Of a DNA stretch of 64,000 nt, positions 17,278 to 26,945 are shown piece by piece. A program made the position numbers and the translations under genes. Each line of letters opens with the position of its first letter. Position 1 is the stretch's first letter. The notes under the pieces are model-generated. The model had not been told where the DNA came from, ran no database searches, and saw only the letters and a list, made by a program, of their open reading frames with translations. This DNA is from Labilibaculum sp. DW002 (GTDB lineage: Bacteria > Bacteroidota > Bacteroidia > Bacteroidales > Marinifilaceae): contig NZ_JAKJSC010000001.1 of the NCBI RefSeq assembly GCF_029029525.1, forward strand, positions 744,001 to 808,000. The letters are read 5' to 3'.

Positions 17278-18600
17278 ATGAAAAAAATAATATCATTATT
17301 ACTTATTCTATGTCCGCTGTTAACTTTTGCGGACGACGGATATAAAATAAATTTCACTGAGTATAAGCTCGATAATGGATTGCATGTAATACTGCATAAA
17401 AATAGCAGCTCCCCTAATGTTGTTATCGGCGTAAAATATCATGTCGGTTCTAAAAATGAAGATCCAGAATTAACTGGTTTCGCTCATTTCTTTGAACATT
17501 TATTATTTCATGGATCAAAGAACATTCCACAAGGAGAATTTAGTAAGTACACTTCAAATGCTGGCGGTTACGACAATGCCTACACAAGCTACGACATAAC
17601 TTACTATTACGATTTTCTTCCTTCTCATGAATATAAATTGGGCTTATGGCTAGAATCTGAAAGAATGCTACAGCCAATCATTACCCAAGAAGGAATTGAT
17701 ACTGAAAGAGAAGTGGTAAAAGAAGAAAAAAGATTGCGTTATGACAATAAACCATTGGGTAATGTATATAATGATCTATTTTGTAGTGCTTTTAAAGAAC
17801 ATGGTTACAGCCATCCCATTATTGGCTCTATGGATCATTTAAATGCTGCCACAACTGGAGATTTTAAAGAATTTTTTGATACCTACTATGTTCCCAACAA
17901 TGCCTGTTTAGTAATTGCCGGGGATATAAATATTGAGGAAACTAAAAAATATGTAGCTCAATATTTTAAAGATATTCCGAGAGGAAAAGATATTGTACGC
18001 CCTGTTTACGATGAAGAAAGACCAGGTAAAGAGGTGGTAATTGAAAAAAACTTAAAAGGCATTAAAAAACCTCATATCGCAATGTCTTATTTTGGTGCTC
18101 CGGAAAATACTCAAGAGGCCAACGTAATGACAATGATGATGGTGCTTTTATCGGGAAATGGAGAAGATTCATTCTTGAAAAAACACATTCAATTAGATGA
18201 TGAATCTGTTAGTAAACGAATTACTTCATCATGCGAACTGTATGAGCAAGCAGGTATGCTTTGGGTTAGAGGAGACATTGAAGATGGTAAAAGCCAAGAT
18301 GAGTACTTTAATGCAGTTGAAAATGAACTGGATAAATTAAAGAATGGAGACTATTCTAAATCTTTATTATTAAAAGCAAAAAATAGTATTAAATCACAGT
18401 ACATGGATATGTACTACGATATGGAAAGTGTAGCCGATATGCTTACCTCCTCTTATCACATTTGGGGAGAAGCTGCTGAATTCAATAACAAAATTGATAA
18501 TTACATGAAAATATCTGTTAAAGATATCCAGCGAGTTGCTAAAAAATACTTGAATACTGATAACAGAACAGTAATTATCTATCACCCAGAAAAAGAATAG
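17278..18600 (+). CDS. M16 zinc peptidase, catalytic subunit
   Basis: The 440-residue periplasmic protein has a signal peptide (to about 18) and the inverted zinc motif HFFEH (His70, Glu73, His74) with the third ligand in the downstream glutamate cluster near 144-150. It lacks the Arg/Tyr pair that the C-terminal half of M16 enzymes contributes to substrate binding. Members such as FusC and PqqL are tied to TonB-dependent uptake of iron-containing proteins and cleave the imported protein. It ends 4 nt before a second M16 gene that has the complementary defect, so the two very probably form a heterodimer. Catalytic role is firm; substrate is inferred from the operon. Confidence 0.9.
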   Translation: MKKIISLLLILCPLLTFADDGYKINFTEYKLDNGLHVILHKNSSSPNVVIGVKYHVGSKNEDPELTGFAHFFEHLLFHGSKNIPQGEFSKYTSNAGGYDNAYTSYDITYYYDFLPSHEYKLGLWLESERMLQPIITQEGIDTEREVVKEEKRLRYDNKPLGNVYNDLFCSAFKEHGYSHPIIGSMDHLNAATTGDFKEFFDTYYVPNNACLVIAGDINIEETKKYVAQYFKDIPRGKDIVRPVYDEERPGKEVVIEKNLKGIKKPHIAMSYFGAPENTQEANVMTMMMVLLSGNGEDSFLKKHIQLDDESVSKRITSSCELYEQAGMLWVRGDIEDGKSQDEYFNAVENELDKLKNGDYSKSLLLKAKNSIKSQYMDMYYDMESVADMLTSSYHIWGEAAEFNNKIDNYMKISVKDIQRVAKKYLNTDNRTVIIYHPEKE

Positions 18601-18604
18601 ATCC

Positions 18605-20059
18605 ATGAAAATTATATACATACTATTAATTGCATTATTTCATGCAGGAGTTTTGTCGGCCCAAGTGGATCGTTCTCACGAACCAAACCCTGACAAACCA
18701 AAGGAAATTAATCTTGGAGATTTAAAATCTATAGAACTAGATAATGGATTAAAAGTGTTTTTAGTACCAAAAGCTGGTTATGGAAAATTCGCATTTTCCC
18801 TTACTGTATCGCAGCCCGATATTAAGAAGGATAGTGAACCTGAATTAAGAGCAATACTTGGAAAGGTTTATTACCAAGGGCATTCGCAAAACTATACCGA
18901 AAGCTTGACCGATTCCATAATTGATTTTAACGGAGCAAAGGTCGGCGTTACAATTAATGGTGGTTTTGTGATTGGATTGCATGATAACCTAAATGAATTG
19001 ATGGATCTTTATACGGATCAATTGTTTAATCCATCAATTACAAATGGCGACATTCGAAAACTTATCGATGAAGCTAAAAAGAAACAGGAAGCTAAAAAAA
19101 CTCAAAAAATAAATAAGAGAGAGATTACTGGCTTGAGAGACTTTAGAATGATTGTAATGGACTCTTTACTGAATAAGGGTGGTCGTTCTCAAAAAATAGA
19201 GCAAAAAGAAAACAACTACGATCTAGTTACCGTTAAAAAGTTAAAAGAGTTTCAAAAAGAACGAATTGCAGCCTGTAATTCTACTGCTATTTTAATTGGT
19301 GATTTCACACCAAAATCAGCAGAAAGAATGCTAAAAAAACATTTTGGAAAATGGCAAAAAGGCAAAGAGTTCGTAAAAGAGGCTAATAAAAAAATCACAC
19401 CAAGCTTTTTAAAATCACGTAAGATATTTGTTATTGACAAACCTCAATCAGTACAAGCATCAGTTAGCTTTAATTGGAGTCTTGGTGATGCCTATTCATA
19501 CTCTGAAGATCAAGAAAATTTAGAAGTTATGAACCAGATTTTAGGAGGTTATACCGGTTCGTATATTTATGCAAATTTAAGAGAAGATAAAGGTTTGTGC
19601 TATTCTGCATTTTCAAGCATCTCTCCTTCTGCAGGCGGTGGTAGTGGTTTTATTAAAACTGATGTAAGAACAGAGAAAGCTCCTTTGGCTGTTGAGAATA
19701 TTATTTATGAGATGTTACGCATCCGAAATCAGAACGTTAGTGATAAAAACTTGCGTTTGGCTCAAAACAGCTTAATTGGTGCCTACGCTCGTTCATTAGG
19801 CGGAATTGCTCTTCAGCGTTTCTTATCTTTTGCAATGGTAAAAGATGATTATAATTTACCTGATGATTACCTAAAAACATATCCTTTTCATATTGGCGAA
19901 GTTAGTAAAGAAGATGTAAAGGCCATGGCTATAAAATATGTAAAACCAAACAATTGCCTAATATTTGTAGAAGGTAATGCGAAAGAATTACATGGTAAAC
20001 TAGAGCAATATGGACCAGTAGAATATTATACCAAAGAAGGTAAAGAAATAAAGTTCTAA
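18605..20059 (+). CDS. M16-family non-catalytic partner subunit
   Basis: The 484-residue product has a signal peptide (to about 20) and M16 fold landmarks (LDNGLKVFLVP near 45-55), but the HxxEH site is replaced by YYQGHSQNY. The C-terminal half keeps the Arg/Tyr substrate-binding pair in NLREDKGLCYS (about Arg326 and Tyr333). This is the classic inactive partner of a heterodimeric M16B peptidase. It starts 4 nt after the catalytic subunit, consistent with translational coupling, and a strong terminator follows. A role in degrading imported peptide or protein ligands of the receptor encoded upstream is likely but inferred. Confidence 0.88.
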   Translation: MKIIYILLIALFHAGVLSAQVDRSHEPNPDKPKEINLGDLKSIELDNGLKVFLVPKAGYGKFAFSLTVSQPDIKKDSEPELRAILGKVYYQGHSQNYTESLTDSIIDFNGAKVGVTINGGFVIGLHDNLNELMDLYTDQLFNPSITNGDIRKLIDEAKKKQEAKKTQKINKREITGLRDFRMIVMDSLLNKGGRSQKIEQKENNYDLVTVKKLKEFQKERIAACNSTAILIGDFTPKSAERMLKKHFGKWQKGKEFVKEANKKITPSFLKSRKIFVIDKPQSVQASVSFNWSLGDAYSYSEDQENLEVMNQILGGYTGSYIYANLREDKGLCYSAFSSISPSAGGGSGFIKTDVRTEKAPLAVENIIYEMLRIRNQNVSDKNLRLAQNSLIGAYARSLGGIALQRFLSFAMVKDDYNLPDDYLKTYPFHIGEVSKEDVKAMAIKYVKPNNCLIFVEGNAKELHGKLEQYGPVEYYTKEGKEIKF

Positions 20060-20085
20060 TACTTAAATTAGACGATCGTAAAAAC

Positions 20086-20115
20086 AAAAAGGACACCGGA
20101 AAGGTGTCCTTTTTT
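20086..20115 (+). terminator. Terminator ending the receptor/protease gene run
   Basis: Twelve-bp stem (20086-20097 with 20103-20114, loop GGAAA) ending in a T-run, 27 nt after the M16 stop codon. The A-rich 5' arm makes it potentially bidirectional for the convergent regulator gene. Confidence 0.88.
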
Positions 20116-20175
20116 AATGCTATAATTTTTAGTTAAAGAATAGAAAATCTTATTCAACTCACTCAATTATCCTGA

Positions 20176-23037
20176 CTATAAGCTATTCAAAAAAGAGGTG
20201 AAATTTATATTTCGATCCAATTCCAATTTTCGTCTTAATCGATACCTTCCAATCTCTACCCCTCTAACGGTAATATTCATTAATGGAGCAATTTCTTTGG
20301 TGGCCAAATTCATTCTTAAATAAGCACAAAGCCTAAGATCTTTAGAGGTTAGGTTTGGATATTTCTTTTTCAATTTAATAAAGAAATTCTCATGTACTGT
20401 ATCAAAATAATCTTCGAATACTTCCCAATTTTCTTCTTTATCAATATCTCTATTTACTTTTTTTATTAACCTACGGATATCTTCAGTTACCAATTTGTTT
20501 GTCTCCGAATACTTCTTTATTTGCTCTAAATCTCCTTTAAAATCGGTTAAAACCTGATTTTTTTGAATCAAATTAAAGGTGAGATTTGCCAATTCTTTTG
20601 CCTTATGCAAGTTATCTGATCTCAGTTTCTCATTTCTTAATCGAATTAGCTCCTTTTCAGATGTTAATTTATCTTGAGTCAATTGCTGTTTTACTCTTTC
20701 AGCTTCCTCTTTCTGCTGTTTTATTAACTTACTTTTGGCCTTATCAATTGCATAATGAACTACTATAAACACTGAAAACAAAATCAATAGAAATAAAACA
20801 ACATAAGCTATTTTCATAAGTCTTGTGAGATACCAAGGAGGTAAAATTGTAAACTCGCAAACTGCAATTTTACTGTATTCCTCTGCATCGTTAATTGCAC
20901 GAACTACAAAACGATAATCTCCTGCTGGCAGATTGGTAAATTCACGACTATTATCTCTACTCCATTCTGACCACTTTTCGCTAAACCCATATAGGTGTGT
21001 TTGATAATAAGCCCGATTGTAATTTGGCGCACCTGCAGCAAAAATAAATTCTATAGAATTGTCAACAAATGCAATTGGTTCTTTAATATCTAGCGAATAA
21101 CTATTCCTACTGTCAGAAATGTCACCCCAAATATTTCGACCTCCTTTAGATCTTGAGGATATATTAATATTTCTAAAAATCACTGAAGAATAGGTTCCTG
21201 TATTATATTTTTTCTCTTCATAATAGTAAAACCCTTCTTCACAACCAATTAGGTAAGCAGAATCATTAATGTGGTAAACATTCTCAAATCCGATGGGATA
21301 AGTTCCATCTATAAATTTAAAAGGCTGGTTTCGAGTCTGATAGAATGTATTATTTTTTATCTGATAATGCTTTAATTGCTCTCCAGTATATACCCAAATA
21401 TCATCAGAATTTTCGCTTACAATATTGCTTACATTCTCATTTTTTGAATTTATTCCTTTCAATAAGTTTGGCGCATAAAACTCCTTTAATTCTCTGTTGT
21501 AAAAATAAACCCCACTATCTGCAATGAAATAGAGTTCATTTTCAATCTTTCTAATTTTTTTAATCCTATTCTCCTTCCCTACTCGAGTATGGAATCTTTT
21601 CTTCTCCGGCTTGTCCCAATTAAAAGAGTAGATTCCATTATCATATTCTACCCATACGTTCCTCAAGCTATCAAATTCAAAATTATGAATCTCCCTATTT
21701 TTTCCATTCAAAAACCCACTTGGTTTTAATATTCCATTTTGTTTTTTTAGCACTATTAAACCATTAGTACTACTGGTAATATAAATATCCTCCTCAAAAG
21801 GAACTTCTTTAATAATAGCACCTCCTGGCCTGTGAATTACAGGTTCCATTCTTTGACCATTTATTAAATAAATTCCCGAAGGATGTCCTACATACAATAC
21901 ATCATCAATGGCTGTTAAACCAAAAACATGGCCTGGCAATAAAGATTCAAAATCATTTTCATTCTTGTTATCTAAATTCTTTCTCCACAAACCATGGCTG
22001 GTACCTAAATAAACCTCCTGTTTAATTTTTATTGCTGAATAACCAGTTCCCAAGCCTGATTGTGAATTGTAAATCGTAAAAGGAAGATCTTGACGTAATA
22101 CCGAGATTCCAGCCGAAGTTCCTACCCATAAATTTCCGTACGCATCTAAATTTACCCCAAAAACCGTATTGTTTATTAAACCTCCCTTTTGGTTGATTTT
22201 TTTTATAATTTCACGATCAGAACTAACCAACAATAAGCCTTTGTAAAAGGTTTTAAAAACGTATTCATTTGAATCAATTTGTTGTATCCCATCAACAATA
22301 TAATCCTTCAAAACATTATTCAATTCATTTTCAACAACAACAAGTTTATTATCTTCTATTTGATAAGAATCACCTGAACGTTCCCAAATTACAACACCCT
22401 TTGAACCACTTGTAAAACCCCAAATGTGTCGATTTTTCATTTCATCGCTTGTAGTAACATCATTAACTTCACCATCAGAATACTTATACAAACCTGATTT
22501 TGGGCTATACAAAAACAACTCGTCATCTACTTTCTGAGCAATACGATAGCTATTATTATTCTCGATAATCCTTATTCGTTTATCTGAATACACCACCAGC
22601 TTATTATCAACAACAAATAAGGTTTCATCGTTAATTTGAAAAACTTCGGCTTTACGAAAAGCATTAGAATTGATATGATTTGTAACCAGATGATTTAAGG
22701 AATGATACTCTATTTGATTCAATGAATCTCTTTGCAAATAACCAATTCCTTCTTTACCTGCTACATACACTTTATCTTTATGACTTACAGCTAAGGAGTT
22801 AATAGGAAATCCTGTTTGTATTTTTTGCCAACTCTCTCCATCAAATTCAATAATTCCATTTTTATCTCCGGCATACATTAATCCATTAGTTGTAGTTACT
22901 ACAGAATAAATTTTACTTCCACCCTCATACTCTGTCGGACTAAAATTTCGAACCAGCAAAGATCCTTTTTCGTCAGCAAAAAGAGAATAAGGAATTACAA
23001 TCAGAAATAAAATTAATGAGATATTGGTAAGTTTCAT
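20176..23037 (-). CDS. Beta-propeller/Y_Y_Y sensor with LuxR-like HTH, no kinase domain
   Basis: This 953-residue protein has a signal peptide (to about 22), a long periplasmic region of propeller repeats (about 40-620; repeated patterns such as NLWVGTSAGISVLRQDL and LYVGHPSGIYLING), a Y_Y_Y domain (about 690-745), one membrane span (about 750-775), a charged coiled coil (about 780-880) and a cytoplasmic helix-turn-helix of the LuxR type (about 890-945; LRMNLATKEIAPLMNITVRGV). It is a one-component version of the Bacteroidota hybrid two-component systems, lacking histidine kinase and receiver. Ligand unknown; glycans are typical for propeller sensors. It is divergent from a histidine kinase gene 285 nt away and convergent with the M16 genes. 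Confidence 0.88.
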   Translation of the reverse strand: MKLTNISLILFLIVIPYSLFADEKGSLLVRNFSPTEYEGGSKIYSVVTTTNGLMYAGDKNGIIEFDGESWQKIQTGFPINSLAVSHKDKVYVAGKEGIGYLQRDSLNQIEYHSLNHLVTNHINSNAFRKAEVFQINDETLFVVDNKLVVYSDKRIRIIENNNSYRIAQKVDDELFLYSPKSGLYKYSDGEVNDVTTSDEMKNRHIWGFTSGSKGVVIWERSGDSYQIEDNKLVVVENELNNVLKDYIVDGIQQIDSNEYVFKTFYKGLLLVSSDREIIKKINQKGGLINNTVFGVNLDAYGNLWVGTSAGISVLRQDLPFTIYNSQSGLGTGYSAIKIKQEVYLGTSHGLWRKNLDNKNENDFESLLPGHVFGLTAIDDVLYVGHPSGIYLINGQRMEPVIHRPGGAIIKEVPFEEDIYITSSTNGLIVLKKQNGILKPSGFLNGKNREIHNFEFDSLRNVWVEYDNGIYSFNWDKPEKKRFHTRVGKENRIKKIRKIENELYFIADSGVYFYNRELKEFYAPNLLKGINSKNENVSNIVSENSDDIWVYTGEQLKHYQIKNNTFYQTRNQPFKFIDGTYPIGFENVYHINDSAYLIGCEEGFYYYEEKKYNTGTYSSVIFRNINISSRSKGGRNIWGDISDSRNSYSLDIKEPIAFVDNSIEFIFAAGAPNYNRAYYQTHLYGFSEKWSEWSRDNSREFTNLPAGDYRFVVRAINDAEEYSKIAVCEFTILPPWYLTRLMKIAYVVLFLLILFSVFIVVHYAIDKAKSKLIKQQKEEAERVKQQLTQDKLTSEKELIRLRNEKLRSDNLHKAKELANLTFNLIQKNQVLTDFKGDLEQIKKYSETNKLVTEDIRRLIKKVNRDIDKEENWEVFEDYFDTVHENFFIKLKKKYPNLTSKDLRLCAYLRMNLATKEIAPLMNITVRGVEIGRYRLRRKLELDRNINFTSFLNSL

Positions 23038-23322
23038 AAATGTGGTTTTTGGGTAGCTAAAAATAGTAGTTTTTTTCCACTTAGAGGTGATTACACCTTA
23101 AGTTGATTTGATTATTAATAGCCAATTAAAAGGCTAGAAAACATAAGATTACTTTTCATTGTCGGATAGGAGAACTAGCTTACACATGGGTTGAATATTT
23201 GTTCAATTAACAGTGCTATTTGAAAGTTTTCACTTTATTTTATCTAGAATAAAACTATTTCCAACTTGCCGCGTAAATAGATTAGCATTTGTAAATACAG
23301 TAGCCTTTATAATATTTCATTT

Positions 23323-25443
23323 ATGAGATTCCTTTTTACCTATATTCTTTTTAGTCTATTTGCCTTATCAGTATTAGGACAAAATAAAATTGATAGTCTT
23401 GAGCAAGTATTAAAAACATCTAAAGCTGAAGAGAAAGCTTACATTTACTACCAGTTATCTAAGGAGTTATATTATAAGGATGTGTTGCAAGTAAGATATT
23501 ATTCTTTAAAGGCAGATTCCCTTTCAGCTATTTATGATATCGACACTACTAGAGTAAATGCCTTGAATAATCTCACCTATGTTTCATTACAAACTGGCAC
23601 GGTTAGAGATGCATTAATGTATAATCAAAAAGCCCTAGAATTAGCAGAAAGGAAAAATCTGAAGAAAGAAAAAATAAAAAGCATATTCTTTAAGGGATAT
23701 TACCTATATGCCACAGGGCAGCCCGACAGTTCGCTCGTATATTTAGAAGAGGCATACAAAAAGGCCTTTATAGCCAAGGAAAGTAAAATAAAAATGCAAT
23801 GCCTAAACACTATGGCTGCTAACTATCTAAATCAGGGAAAATATGAGAAAGCGCTTTCCAATTTTACGAAAGCCTATGAAATTGCTGATAGCTTGCAACT
23901 AAAGAAAATGCTTCCAAATATTTCTTTAAATATAGGTACTACACTACTTTATAATGAGGATTTAGAACAGGCTATTGGTTACTTTGAAAATGTAATTGAA
24001 ATGTCAGATAGTACTGATGTCAATTTGGCCTATGCCTCAGCCTTGAACAATCTAGGATCCTGTTACAGCAGAATGGCAGATCATAAAAAGGCACTAACCT
24101 ATTTCGAAAAAGCCTTACCTCCTTACCAACAAATAAACAATAAGCTTCAAATTGCACAATTGTATGCAAACTTGGGGCAATCGAATTATCACCTAGGAAG
24201 AATTGAAGCCGCTGAGCCTTTTTTGAATAAAGCGATTGAGCTTAATCGGACGAGCAGATCGACCAACCAACTAATAATAAATCTAATAATACTAGGAAAC
24301 ATACAACTACAGGAGAAAGAGTATCTACACGCTAAATATTCTCTTTTTGAAGCCAAGGAATTGGTAGATAAATACAATATTAATTACAACAAAGTGGATT
24401 TGTACTTGGCCTTAAGCCATTATTATGAAAGTACCAATCAATATAAAAAGGCATTAGATTTCAAACAAAAACAACTTAACTATAAGGATAGTATTTTTAA
24501 TGTTGATCATCAGCGTCAAATTACTGAATTGGAAACTAAATTTCAATCCAAACAAAAGGAAAACGAGAATCAAATTCTTCGGAAAGACCTGAGTCTGGAA
24601 AAAATGCGAGTAAAAGAACAAATCAACATCCGTAATTTTCTTCTTGCATTAAGTCTACTCATTATTATCTTGGTTGTTATCCTCTTGAATCGTGCTCGAA
24701 TAAAAAAACGCACACACAAAATAATTGAAAAGCAAAAAATTGAGCTGGAGAAAGCGAATAATACAAAAGACAAATTCTTCTCCATTATAGCTCATGATTT
24801 AAAATCACCCTTTAGTGCATTATTAGGCTTTAGTGAATTATTGGCTACCTCGTATGATGATATGGATGATAAGGAACGAAAATCTTTTATTAATGACTTA
24901 CATACAGCATCGCAAAGCACTTACAGTTTAGTAGAGAACTTATTAACTTGGTCCAGAATTCAGCAAGGAAACCTTGCCATGACTAAAGAGAAAATCGATA
25001 TTTTCAATATAATCGCAAATGGAATACTTGCAAACCAATCCACTGCAAAGCTCAAAAACATCGCTATTAATAACAATATTAGCTCTCATGATACGATTTG
25101 GGTTAACAAATTTTCAATAGAAACAATTATTGGTAATTTAGTTAGCAATGCGATAAAATTCACCCCCAAAAAAGGAAGTATTGACATCTCGACTGAAGAA
25201 AAAAATGGAATGTTAATTGTTTCTATTACTGATACAGGAGTTGGTATGACTAGTGAGCAAGTTCAAAATCTGTTCAAAATTGATAAAAACATTTCTACTA
25301 CAGGAACAAACAACGAAACAGGAACTGGTTTGGGCTTAATTCTTTGCAAAGAATTTATTGAGCAAAACGATGGTAGTATTTGGGTGAAAAGTGAGCTAGG
25401 AAAAGGTTCTATCTTCAGTTTCTCGGTTCCCATTTACAAATAA
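23323..25443 (+). CDS. TPR-containing sensor histidine kinase
   Basis: The 706-residue protein has a signal peptide, about seven tetratricopeptide repeats in the periplasm (about 70-400), a coiled segment, a membrane helix (about 438-457), a HisKA domain with phospho-acceptor His491 (IIAHDLKSPFSALLGF), and an ATPase domain with N box (IIGNLVSNAIKFT), G1 (DTGVGM) and G2 (GTGLGL). No receiver or output domain is attached and no response regulator is encoded nearby, so its partner lies elsewhere. TPR kinases of this kind are common in Bacteroidota. The stimulus is unknown, possibly a protein contact through the TPRs. Confidence 0.92.
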   Translation: MRFLFTYILFSLFALSVLGQNKIDSLEQVLKTSKAEEKAYIYYQLSKELYYKDVLQVRYYSLKADSLSAIYDIDTTRVNALNNLTYVSLQTGTVRDALMYNQKALELAERKNLKKEKIKSIFFKGYYLYATGQPDSSLVYLEEAYKKAFIAKESKIKMQCLNTMAANYLNQGKYEKALSNFTKAYEIADSLQLKKMLPNISLNIGTTLLYNEDLEQAIGYFENVIEMSDSTDVNLAYASALNNLGSCYSRMADHKKALTYFEKALPPYQQINNKLQIAQLYANLGQSNYHLGRIEAAEPFLNKAIELNRTSRSTNQLIINLIILGNIQLQEKEYLHAKYSLFEAKELVDKYNINYNKVDLYLALSHYYESTNQYKKALDFKQKQLNYKDSIFNVDHQRQITELETKFQSKQKENENQILRKDLSLEKMRVKEQINIRNFLLALSLLIIILVVILLNRARIKKRTHKIIEKQKIELEKANNTKDKFFSIIAHDLKSPFSALLGFSELLATSYDDMDDKERKSFINDLHTASQSTYSLVENLLTWSRIQQGNLAMTKEKIDIFNIIANGILANQSTAKLKNIAINNNISSHDTIWVNKFSIETIIGNLVSNAIKFTPKKGSIDISTEEKNGMLIVSITDTGVGMTSEQVQNLFKIDKNISTTGTNNETGTGLGLILCKEFIEQNDGSIWVKSELGKGSIFSFSVPIYK

Positions 25444-25445
25444 AA

Positions 25446-25482
25446 AAGCCGATAAGCAATCAGTCCATCGGCTTCCATTCTT
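25446..25482 (-). terminator. Terminator between convergent kinase and DUF885-like genes
   Basis: Eight-bp stem AAGCCGAT/ATCGGCTT (25446-25453 with 25467-25474), followed on the minus strand by a six-T run. It serves the minus-strand peptidase-like gene; on the plus strand the T-tract is interrupted. Confidence 0.75.
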
Positions 25483-25493
25483 TTAATAATATT

Positions 25494-26792
25494 TTATCTC
25501 AAATTCTCAGGAACCTGAGGTTTCGAAATCAATTCTGTAAACAATTCCCAACGCTTAGCCGAATTTTCTTTTGTTCCTCCTCGGCTTTCAATATATTCTT
25601 TCACCAAATCTTGTCCCCAGTTGTAATTTATGATATAGCTACGATAAGTCTCAGGAAATCGGAATGTAGATTCTGATGCTCTTCGTAAAGCATATTTTTC
25701 CATCCAAACTCCTGTCTCCTCTTTGCTCCATTTTCCATCTAAATAATTTCGCATGGCAACTGTTCTTGCGTAAGTTAATTCATGTGTCAAAGCCTGAATC
25801 TGATAATACAAATCTACTTTTGAAGCATCCAATCCTGCTAAAGGAAAAAGAACCTCCTTTTCGAATTTCATACGATCCTCCTTCGGAAAAACAACATTAA
25901 TTCCATAATTTGCAGTTCCTTCTGCAATTAAAGATTGTGGGCTAAACAATGGATAAACTGAAAATTCTACCCATTCACGTTTCTTTACCAAATTCGTTTC
26001 CAATAAAGAATTGTATACATGATGTCCTGGATAACCTTCATGACTAGCCAAATCAATTGCTCTATCGATTAAAATTGGGAAATCGATATTCACCTGTATC
26101 AAGCTGAAATTATTTCCCTTGTACCAGTTGTATCCTGCCCACGCTTTATCGGTAACGTATTCCAACTCAAAATTTTCATTTTCTGGCAAATCAATATGCA
26201 TTTTCGTTCTTCTTCTCGACTCTTCAATGGCTGCACGAAAAACAGCATCTACCTTGTCTTTCGGAATAATAAAAGCTTTATTAAAAGCTGCAACTCTATC
26301 AATTAAATCTCCCTCACCAGATAAAATTTTATCAAGCTTTGCAATTACTGCGGCAAAGTGCTCATCTTCAAAATTAGGAACAACAGCATCATATAATCGA
26401 TTGGATTCTTCGTCGAATGTAAAGCTTTTGCCTCCTAACATTTCTACTCTGGCCTTAACTGCAATTAATTGCTTCTCCAAATATTGCTTTCGAAGACTCA
26501 ACATCTTCTCTTTTGGGTCAACCGAAATCTTTGCCAGTGTAGTTTCAAACTGTTCCAGCTTACTTAGAAGCTTTTTAACGGGTATCTCGTCTTCTTTTAA
26601 AGCTTCCACTTCCTTCTTCCATTCGTCAGGACCATAATATGCATCAACATACATTGGATCGTACAAGCCAATTTCTAATATAGTTTTTACATATTTTTCA
26701 GCTAAAGAATTCATCAAAACATTAGCATCTTGCTTTTTAGTACAGCCCAGAAAAAGCGAGCTTAACAGAAGTAGTAATAAAGTATTTTTCAT
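25494..26792 (-). CDS. DUF885-like putative metallopeptidase lipoprotein
   Basis: The 432-residue product has a lipobox (FLGC, Cys17). The helical body carries SHEGYPGHHVYN at about 252-263, a motif shared with DUF885 proteins (HExxPGHH) and related to gluzincin metalloprotease sites, and AEGTANYG about 40 residues later, which could give the third metal ligand. DUF885 proteins are usually about 550-600 residues, so this is a short or divergent member. A periplasmic peptidase role is plausible but undemonstrated. It is a single-gene unit with its own terminator. I am sure it is an exported protein with this motif, less so of the exact family. Confidence 0.75.
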   Translation of the reverse strand: MKNTLLLLLLSSLFLGCTKKQDANVLMNSLAEKYVKTILEIGLYDPMYVDAYYGPDEWKKEVEALKEDEIPVKKLLSKLEQFETTLAKISVDPKEKMLSLRKQYLEKQLIAVKARVEMLGGKSFTFDEESNRLYDAVVPNFEDEHFAAVIAKLDKILSGEGDLIDRVAAFNKAFIIPKDKVDAVFRAAIEESRRRTKMHIDLPENENFELEYVTDKAWAGYNWYKGNNFSLIQVNIDFPILIDRAIDLASHEGYPGHHVYNSLLETNLVKKREWVEFSVYPLFSPQSLIAEGTANYGINVVFPKEDRMKFEKEVLFPLAGLDASKVDLYYQIQALTHELTYARTVAMRNYLDGKWSKEETGVWMEKYALRRASESTFRFPETYRSYIINYNWGQDLVKEYIESRGGTKENSAKRWELFTELISKPQVPENLR

Positions 26793-26945
26793 CGGTTGTG
26801 TTTAAGCAGTTTGTTTAAAATCATACCAAAAGTAAGAAAAGCAAACTTATTTTTCGATCACATTTGACAATAGATACAAAGCCTATTAAGATTCTCACTT
26901 ATTTCTACTATTTTAGATTGAATTTATATAAATCAGATAATAAGA

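Noticed and set aside
26119-26637. Long (172-codon) plus-strand frame opposite the DUF885-like gene
   Set aside because: Ser-rich antisense shadow; the minus strand has signal peptide and motif.
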